A DNA stretch of 64,000 nucleotides, from assembly GCA_020284085.1 (NCBI GenBank), contig JACEVL010000999.1:180001-244000 (forward strand), written 5' to 3'. The notes under the pieces were generated by a model. The model did not search any database and was not told the DNA's origin. It saw nothing but the letters and a program-made list of their open reading frames with translations. Positions 56,981-64,000 of this stretch are shown here, piece after piece. Source of the stretch: Aporrectodea caliginosa. Its lineage: Eukaryota > Annelida > Clitellata > Crassiclitellata > Lumbricidae. Position 1 is the stretch's first letter, and each line of letters starts with the position of its first letter. A program made the translations under genes and the position numbers.

Positions 56981-57775
56981 GTATGAATCTAGGCTGTCTA
57001 AGCTAGTTGTAGCCTACTTCAGAAACGGGCAGTACGTATTATCGCGGGCATTCGTAGGGGAGAACATACTGGCCCTCACTACTATAAATATAGGCTTCTT
57101 AACATTAACCAGATTAGGTGTCTTCAAATAGGTGAATTTATTTATCGCCTAAAAATGGCCTACTCCCTCAAGTATTCAACAACTACCTCCAATTTGGCTC
57201 TGACATTCACACTCATTTCACAAGAAACGCTAAGGCGTATCGTTCTGTTAGAATTCACTCCAACACTCGTCGGTTCACCATCAAGTCATTTGGCATTTCT
57301 GTGTGGAACTCTATTCCTACTGAAATTCGCAATGCATGCAATCTCCACGTATTTAAAAAATGGTATCGCTCTTTTCTGCTTGATAATTGTAACTCGTCAC
57401 AACTTCAGTAACTCTCACTCCAACTCTATAGAATCGATCGCTCTGAGTGCATTACCGCGTTCTTTAGTTAAGTCTTTAGTTAAGATTGTAGTTAAGTTTT
57501 ACAAATTGACAATGTAATGCTCCTAGTCATTTCTGGATTATGGACTATTTTTTTTAATGTTGCTTATACCGTGTTTGTTTACTTTCCATTCTGTGTCTTT
57601 ACTCATTTCCATCTTTCTATTGATTTGGTAATTTTCGTACTTAGGGTGTCCCTTCTAGCGGGATTTCTATCCCTTTTGGGCCTCCCCTTTGTAACCTTTA
57701 TACCTTTCCTTATTAATATGTATTTGTGTGAAAATATTATTGGTTGCAATAAAAAAATACTTGACTTGACTTGAC
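56981..57775 (+). pseudogene. Non-LTR retrotransposon 3' end with (TTGAC)n tail
   Basis: One frame contains NNYLQFGSDIHTHFTRNAKA, then TIKSFGISVWNSIPTEIRNA and FKKWYRSFLL, the usual C-terminus of CR1/Jockey-like ORF2. The 3' UTR ends 'ggttgcaataaaaaaatac' and TTGAC repeats. TTGACAT flanks the insert (56974-56980 and 57776-57782), though the right copy merges with the tail. Confidence 0.75.
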
Positions 57776-57815
57776 TTGACATTGCATATGAAGACGAACA
57801 GCCTCAGAAAATGCC

Positions 57816-58110
57816 CAGAGGTTTCGAAACTGAGGTGCAAGCATCATCAGAGGGTGCGACATGTCATTTCAGAGGGTGCGACAAAAAGGGAAAGTATGAA
57901 TTATTAGAATGCATTGATAATACATTATGAATGTTTTAGCTATCACAGGAAAAGCATGGGTAAGACCGCGAGATTAGAAGGTTATTTCCATGTAACATTA
58001 TAAGCCTTAAGGATTGTAAGCAAAAGTTTCAGTAGTTACAATTTCGTATAAGCCTATGCGTCTTCAGATATGAATGTGATAATACTTTTGTAGGGTGCAA
58101 ACATTGGTAA
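57816..58110. mobile_element. hAT-like 'GGTGCGAC' element, copy 2 (3'-truncated)
   Basis: Nearly identical to 56198-56490, in the same orientation, but ends at 'ggtgcaaacattggt', lacking the last 45 bp of copy 1. Confidence 0.65.
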
Positions 58111-58263
58111 AAGAAAAAGTACTTTGTTTTTTAAAAAGGCAGCCAAGAATGAGGTCATAATTATTAAGGACGAGAAAAATTCATTGTTGGCACCTTAAAC
58201 GTCGTGTGTGACAAAAAAGGCTTCAAGTTCAACTTTGTAGGTTTTTTGCACATGATCGGCTAA

Positions 58264-58601
58264 CAGGGCCGGATTAAGACTTTTGGGGGCCCTAAGCCAA
58301 GGGCCGGGTTAAGACATCCGGGGGCCGTAACCGGAAAGCCATTTTTCCAGATTTGCAGAAAAAACCATTGTTTTTTACTTTGAAAAATTTCTAATGACTT
58401 TTTTTGATTTTCCGTTTTTCTTCAGAAGAAAATTGTGAAATAGGACCTTTGTACCATCTGATTTTTATATTTCCTGACAGTTGGTGGCCCTCAAAACGTT
58501 TGTACCATCTGATTTTTATATTTCCTGACAGTTGGGGGCCCTCAAAACGTTGTGGGGCCCTAAGCCATGGCTTATTTCCCTTATAGGTTAATCCGGCTCT
58601 G
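58264..58601. mobile_element. Non-autonomous hAT-type element, family 1, copy 2
   Basis: Same ends as 26-356 and a perfect 8-bp duplication TCGGCTAA at 58256-58263 and 58602-58609. It sits inside family 2 copy B; copy A has the empty site (gataggggaaac, about 29962). Confidence 0.92.
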
Positions 58602-60095
58602 TCGGCTAAACACCACCAGAGTTTCAGACGCTTCGAAGTTCAGAAGGGCCCCAAAAATGTTTGCGCCTAGGGCCCCGTTTTCTGTAAACGCGCCTCTGTC
58701 TATAGGTATCTTCCTCGACATTGCCAAGGCATTCGACACGGTCGATCACAGTAGGCCCTATATTATTTGCTAAACTTGAGAATATTGGTATCCGCGGTCT
58801 AAATCTATGTTGGTTTAAGAGTTATCTCACAAACAGGCAACAACTTGTTGTATGTCAGTTGCGCTTATCGAAATTAAGGTTAATCGAATTCGGAGTTCTC
58901 CAAGGATCTATCCTTGCCCCTTTTTATTTCTTAATGATCTTCTCAACGCTTCTACACTTGTAGATTTTGTATGATGATTCAAATGTAGGCCTATTTATCT
59001 CCCACAAAACCTATGAGGGGTTATTTCAACTAGTGAACCTGGAGTTACAGAGAATTGCAGACTGGTTTAAAAGCAATAAGTTATAATTAAATTTAAGTAA
59101 AACTAATTATATTCTTTTTTTCTGTTCACATAGAAACAAAATTCCTTCTCTACAAGGTATAATTCGGGTTGACAATTTCCTGATTCCCCAAGTAATCTCG
59201 GTTATGTCCCTAAGAGTTCACTTGGATCAACATTTAACCTGCAATATTCATATATCTCAAATTGCTTCTAAGATATCAGAAAACGTGGGTATCTTATCAC
59301 GTATCGCTTATTTACTACTTACCCGCTTGCGGTTAAATCTTTACTACTCACTCGTTCATCCATACTTATCATATTGCAACACGGTCTGGGTTTCTCATTG
59401 TGTTACTAGACTAAAAACACTAATTCTTCTTCAAAAAAGCTGTTAGAATAATCTCAGGGTCAGGCGTTCATGTCTCCACCACTCAAGTTTTCATCAATTT
59501 AAAATTCCCAAACTTGAACAGATTAAAATTATTCAAATAATTATGCGAGTTAATGTTTAAATATAGGTCACATACTCTCCCACACATTTTTGAAGGTTAT
59601 TTTCTTACAACCTCCGAATTTCATCGATATGAAGTAAGATCTGCTGCCAACTTCAGAGGGATCTCCATTCGTACTAACTCACGTAAATTCTTTTTAAAAA
59701 CGCTGGTCCCGCAATATGGATCAGTCTCCCGCTCCAACTCAGAAATAATCAGTTTCCTCTTGTTTGAAACTCAATTACGCACTTATCTCTTTTTGTCAGG
59801 TTATTTCAGTTCATTTCGCATGTAGCCTAGTTAACTAGGTAAGTTTAGTCCTTTTGAAACTCTCTTTTTTCTGTGTAGGCTATTCGAACATAGACCCACG
59901 GTAATATCCCGATCACCTTCTTATGACGGTTTAATTCAATGATTGTGTTAGGGTGACCCTTGTTAGCGGGGCTTAGGCCCTTTTAGGACTCTCCCATTGT
60001 TCCAATATCTTCGTTGTAACCAATTGCATCTGTCAAAACCTTTGTTTGTTTGATTGGTTTCAATAAAAAGTGTGGTTATGGTTATGGTTAAATGT

Positions 60096-60779
60096 CATTA
60101 CGAACAAATTTTTATTACATCAGTTAGCAAAGCAATGCACAGTAAGCTGAAAAAGTCGCCAGTGGCAGGACCTCGCACACACGAGGAACCAACCAACAGA
60201 TTCCCGTCGACAGCTGAAGATGGCAAGGATGTTCAGAGTCTGGACCAAGTTGCGTCCATAGAGTAGAGCAACGACAGGTGACAGCGTTCGCCCACACGAT
60301 GACGCTGCCGACGAGCAGTCCCTCACTGGTGGAAGATGATGCACGTCCGGCCAGCCGTCGAGACACAAGGAGTAGGCAAAAAAGGCACTAGTGAATAGTC
60401 GCGTGCCGGTCGGTAGATTGAAGAGCCACCGGTGACTAACGGTCGAGGTCATTCCGATGGCCCGCGTCGGTCGCCCTCCGCCGAGAAGAAAACACTTGGC
60501 TACAGGCGGCGTATTGGCTCAAACTCCTCCGTACACATCAAAAGGATGGATGCAGTCACATGGACCTAGACTAGACGACTTGCAAAGAAAATGCCCTTTA
60601 AATCAGGGTTGTAGACGAGGGTATAGGCTACGCGGGTATACAGCGTGTACTCACAAATATTTGTTCTTAGTATACTCAGGGCTCTAGACGAGGGTATACG
60701 CAAAGACTAGTCTGTAACTTTTAAGACTACAGGACTCTTAACTAAATCAAACTTGCAGTTTGAAATTTAAATAGGCTAT
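60096..60779. other. GC-richer segment with unassigned frame
   Basis: A 110-codon minus-strand frame (60452-60120) and an overlapping 80-codon one have balanced amino-acid composition in an otherwise AT-rich area. I recognise no domain and splice sites are not obvious. It may be an exon or a relic. Confidence 0.3.
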
Positions 60780-60783
60780 TTAA

Positions 60784-61918
60784 CCCTAGGGCTACCAAGC
60801 TTTTTTTGTAACACTGGCTACCAAGGGGGGGGGTTGTTACCACCCCCTGGATTTCGTGTTTGGTTTTACATATCATAACTTGTAATATAGCATTGGATTC
60901 AGCATTCATTTCTGCACAGAATGGTATATTTAGTTGTACATTATGTGAATGCACCTAGAAATTACATCACTTTTAACAACGGAACCCATTAATTAGCAAT
61001 ATTGTATATTATTAACCGAAGACCGAGAATGGGATGGCTTAACAACATCAGCACATGGATGAATATGCCTTTTCATCGATTGTTGACGGAGACGGAAGAT
61101 AGAAAAAGGTGGAAAAGACTTGTCCATGGAGCGACCAACCCTCGGATCGAGGATGGTTGAAGACAAGACAAGACAAGTATATTATTGCGTACATTTTGTA
61201 CTTTTTGGATAAACAAATATAAGATTATGTGTGTTTTGAAACTAATCTATGTATAAAAGATACACAAAATCATCCCCACACATGTTTATATAGTATAAAT
61301 GTACATCCATACATATATATATCCATACATATATATCGGTTAACGTTGTAATGCTGTATTCAGCCATTTTCACACAGATTACGCGTATTATTATTTATTT
61401 TGATCACTTCCGGTATTTAAAAGACAAAGATGTAGGTACGCAAATGAAGCCCTTCATTCCCTCTAAAGAATGGTATCTTTGTTTCTCTTCCAGGAAGACA
61501 AATGAATACGCTACAGACAAAAACTAAGAGGGAGTGCTTCCATTCAGCCATTTTTCACGCATATTACGCGTATTATAATTTATTTTGAGCACTTCCGGTT
61601 GTCTCAGGTCAACTCAGTGACCATAGAAATGTAGCCCCACATTCCCTCTATAGAATGGTATAATTTGTGTCTCTTAATATTAAATGACGGATATAGTCGA
61701 AAATCTAGGGGGGTGGTATCCACCCCTTTGGTACCTCGGGTATATTGGGTATAACTTTTGAACGGTGTGAGATATCATCTCACATTTTACCTCAAAACGT
61801 GTGTAAATGAACCCCCTACAGCTAACTAAAAGGTCACATTTTTATTCCATTCGGAAAAAGTTTGAGATGAGAGAAAAACCTAGGGGGGGTGGCAACCACC
61901 CCCTTGGTAGCCCGAGGG
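60784..61918. mobile_element. TTAA-flanked element (piggyBac-like ends)
   Basis: The left end CCCTAGGGCTACCAAG and right end CTTGGTAGCCCGAGGG are inverted copies, each abutting TTAA (60780-60783, 61919-61922). A CCCT start next to TTAA is typical of piggyBac-type elements. Inside are two diverged copies of a roughly 185-bp segment holding 'acgcgtattat' (61382 and 61568). The subterminal 'gggggtgg-a-ccacccc' motif recurs at 61708 and 61882, with a related form near 60823-60848. A retrotransposon fragment is nested at 61010-61190. Confidence 0.75.
61010..61190 (+). pseudogene. Non-LTR ORF2 last codons with (AAGAC)n tail
   Basis: Codons read RPRMGWLNNISTWMN, then EDRKRWKRLVHGATNPRIED and stop. 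This is the common ending of RTE/I-like ORF2 proteins (RP...W..NI, DR..W..LVHGA.NPRIEDG). AAGAC/ACAAG repeats follow directly. Confidence 0.75.
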
Positions 61919-61995
61919 TTAATAATTTCTGTTCGCTTCACCCAGTGAGTTGCAAAAGAACTTTAAAATTTACATTGCTCTAAACGGTTTGTGCT

Positions 61996-62197
61996 GTTGC
62001 GTGGCACTGTGGCCGACTGGTTAGAGCGGTTGACCTGTAACGCCGAGAGTACGGGTTCGACCCTCGTCCGGGTTACTATGTAGGGACCGTGAGCAAGTCC
62101 TTCGCGCGCAATTGCTCTGCAGTATAATTGCATCTGCGCCGCCGACGCGTGCGCACTTCTGAGCTTTGGGCCAAATTTGGAAGAAGGCCGATATCAA
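61996..62197 (+). mobile_element. tRNA-derived SINE split by a hAT element
   Basis: The A-box TGGCCGACTGG (62010-62020) and B-box GGTTCGACCC (62054-62063) are well formed. The body shares 'caagtccttc' and 'cgcaattgct' with the SINE at 27366. The 3' tail seems to resume at 63217-63250 ('gttgtattctattctat') beyond the inserted hAT element. Confidence 0.7.
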
Positions 62198-63216
62198 CAG
62201 TGCTGGGTAAAAAACTTCTCAAATGTATTTCAAATACAAAATACAAATACATTTTTCAAAGGTATTTGAAATACAAATACAAAATACATTTACAAAATGT
62301 ATTTGCAATGCAAAATACAAATACATTGTTGCATTTTGTATTTGAAATACAAAATAAATGTACCTATAGCCTGGATATATAAGGCAGTACTTAGGTCTAA
62401 CTTCAGTGCTAAGCTACTTGTAAAAACGGACGTAGTAAATAATATCTAATTAATAGTGAGTCATCATGCTGCAAAACAATATCAAGTTGGCAAAGTTTTC
62501 ATAGAGAAAAGTCCTTGTTCTGCTTTCACGGTAACAGTTTCTCAAAAGTTCCATCAGACAGTCCATTGTGCCGTGGAGTAGGCCCTAAATACCTGTCCAT
62601 GGCACCACAACTGAATAAACTGTGAACGGGTGCGGAAGACAGAATGACCGTGTTGTACCTAATGAAAATGTCCCTTATTACTGGAATGGATGTCAATGAA
62701 TCGAGGTTTATTATGGGTCTTCAAGATAACTGCATAACTTGCCGATATGCCTGGCTACCAGATTAATCAGCTGGCTGGACGTTGTAGCAGAAAAACTTGT
62801 CGCTATCTGCAGTTCTCAGTGGCCACGGTGGTTTCAGACGATTCTGTTGGCGAATACCTCAAAAGTGTCAAGGAGGAGCTTTCGAATTCTGTCTTTCTGA
62901 GAGTCAGGCACCCAACGTAGTTTGAAGAATGGATGGGTTACAGCAGCCAAGATATAGGCCTAATGCTCAACAAAGTCGGTTTCTGTATTCGCTAATCCTT
63001 ACTATTAATAAAAAGTAATTTTTAAAAATATTTCATATTACAAATACAAAATACTCTGAAAAGTATTTACAAATACTTTTCAGAGTATTTTGAGTATCAA
63101 ATACAAATACAAAATACATCATATCAAATGTACTTGAAATACAAATACAAAAGTACTTCAATGTATTTTCAAATACTATTTCAAATACTTTGTATTTCAA
63201 ATACTCCCCAGCACTG
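62198..63216. mobile_element. hAT-type element with ATTTGAAATAC-rich ends
   Basis: Ends CAGTGCTGGG and CCCAGCACTG. Both subterminal regions (62215-62350, 63020-63200) are dense in 'atttgaaatacaaatac' words in mirrored orientation. The flanks GATATCAA (62190-62197) and GATATGCA (63217-63224) are a 6/8 match, i.e. a slightly decayed target duplication. The interior shows no open transposase. Confidence 0.8.
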
Positions 63217-63239
63217 GATATGCAAATGCAGTTGTATTC

Positions 63240-64000
63240 TATTCTATACTATTTCTTCTTCTTTGTTTCTCCTCCGTCAGGCCAAGGCCAACGATGAGTC
63301 CTCAACTTGTCGTCTCCAGAATTCTCTATCCTTGATTTGTTCCTTTGCTTCTGCAATGTTCATCTTCATTCTCTCCAGATCCTCTCGTATATTATCCATC
63401 CATGTCTTTTGTTGTCTTCCTCTACTCCTAGTTCCCTCCACATATCCGTGTAAAGCCATCGATGGTAATCTGTCATTGCCCATTCTCATCACATGTCCCA
63501 GCCACTTTAGCCTTTTCTTCCTTATTCTATCGACAATTGTATCCGTCTGTCCCAGCTCTCTTCTAGTCACCTCATTTCTAATCCTATCTCTTTTGCTCCT
63601 GCCCTTTATTCTTCTCAGCCAGCTCATTTCGGTCGTCAAGAGTCTCCTCTCATCCTCCCTCCTCAGGCACCAGCATTCCGAGCCATATAGTAGTACCGGT
63701 ATGACAAAGGTTTCGTATAACTTCATCTTGGTTCTCGTTGATATGCTTTTATCTTTCCAGATCTTATTTAGTTTACCGAACATTGCACACGCTAGAGTAC
63801 TTCTCCGTTTGATGTCTTTTGTGCATCTGGCATCTTCTGTAATAAGCCCTCCTAGATATGCAAACTCGGTTACTTGCTCCAGCTCCTCTCCTCCCAATCT
63901 GATGTCCAGTGCCTCCTGTCCTTTCCCCACTGTCATTGTTTTAGTCTTTTGGGCGTTGATCCTGAGCCCTAGTCTTTTGCTACTGGAGTCCACTTTGTTG
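63240..64000 (-). pseudogene. RTE-like ORF2 3' end, running off the window
   Basis: The minus-strand frame ending at 63277 continues past the right edge as far as can be seen. It has GLRINAQKTKTMTV, EFAYLGGLIT, LYETFVIPVLLYGSECWCL, KRLKWLGHVMRM and GRQQKTWMDNIREDLERM followed by DREFWRRQV. This is the standard post-RT half of RTE/BovB-like or craniate-type endonuclease-RT proteins. The 3' UTR is very short (about 35 bp: 'ggaggagaaacaaagaagaa'), as in RTE elements. The visible 238 codons are uninterrupted; whether the full ORF is intact cannot be judged here. Confidence 0.85.

Larger units (their letters stand above)
55850..58698. mobile_element. hAT-type element, family 2, copy B (with nested insertions)
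   Basis: Same ends as copy A (CAGAGGCGCGTTTAC / GTAAACGCGCCTCTG) with a perfect 8-bp duplication TCTATAGG at 55842-55849 and 58699-58706. Alignment to copy A identifies at least four later insertions: 56198-56538, 56981-57775, 57816-58110 and 58264-58601. The host DNA is a reverse transcriptase relic. Confidence 0.93.
55625..60095 (+). pseudogene. CR1/Jockey-like reverse transcriptase, split by a hAT element
   Basis: The 5' part (55630-55849) encodes a decayed ITNYKPISI, LYPSQHGFQSDHST region (start of the RT domain). The reading resumes at 58707 with IFLDIAKAFDTVDH, then a KLENIGIRG, SYLTNRQQLV, GVLQGSILAP series, a diverged YDD region (about 58970), a DQHLTCNIHISQI block, and SVHPYLSYCNTVW-like and FKYRSHTLP regions. 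The 3' UTR ends with 'tttcaataaaaagtg' and GGTTAT repeats near 60085. Several frame shifts and stops are present. Only the RT and later parts are here (5'-truncated). Confidence 0.8.

Overview
This is a eukaryotic nuclear window, most likely from a marine invertebrate. Three things point that way: large multi-pass membrane protein genes carried on single long exons, L2/CR1/RTE-like non-LTR retrotransposons and tRNA-derived SINEs, and many scattered copies of the palindrome TAGGCCTA. An echinoderm or related deuterostome is my best guess, but nothing in the window proves the phylum. No rRNA, functional tRNA, CRISPR array or bacterial-style operon is present.

The only host genes I can support are three paralogues on the plus strand: gene A (18726-21800, with a displaced tail to 22093), gene B (31202-34306) and gene C (52025-55210). 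Each encodes a secreted-then-anchored protein of about 1030-1060 residues: signal peptide, Cys-containing glycosylated ectodomain of about 180 residues, roughly eight membrane segments, conserved cytosolic blocks and an acidic/basic tail ending near a hydrophobic VDI-IILP motif. I do not recognise the family. B and C are very similar and lie in a direct segmental duplication (25772-37142 and 43593-55455). A is more divergent, richer in G+C, has a longer N-terminus, and is broken by a frame change before its conserved tail. B has lost its original C-terminal end to a 2.6 kb insertion; the stranded tail codons are still legible at 36848-36892.

The rest is mobile-element sequence and simple repeats. 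Left end (1-6240): a small hAT-type element with a perfect 8-bp target duplication, then a 5.5 kb foldback structure with two 1.83 kb inverted arms and a decayed ORF (HEEADTR and Cys-rich motifs) in its centre. Positions 6240-18480 are largely non-coding, with long microsatellites, a palindromic microsatellite, a SINE with a roughly 550-bp pentanucleotide tail and a 350-bp pure pyrimidine tract. Between genes A and B lie SINE pieces and the start of the duplication. Between B and C lie a foldback MITE, a dead DD37D mariner carrying a second MITE with a 9-10 bp target duplication, and a 4 kb insertion private to the second duplicate. After gene C there is a four-level nest of transposons (55.6-60.1 kb), a TTAA-flanked element, a SINE split by a hAT element, and the 3' end of an RTE-like element running off the right edge.

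Because the two duplicates share ancestry, each acts as the empty-site control for insertions in the other. That lets several elements be delimited exactly and ordered in time from the sequence alone.
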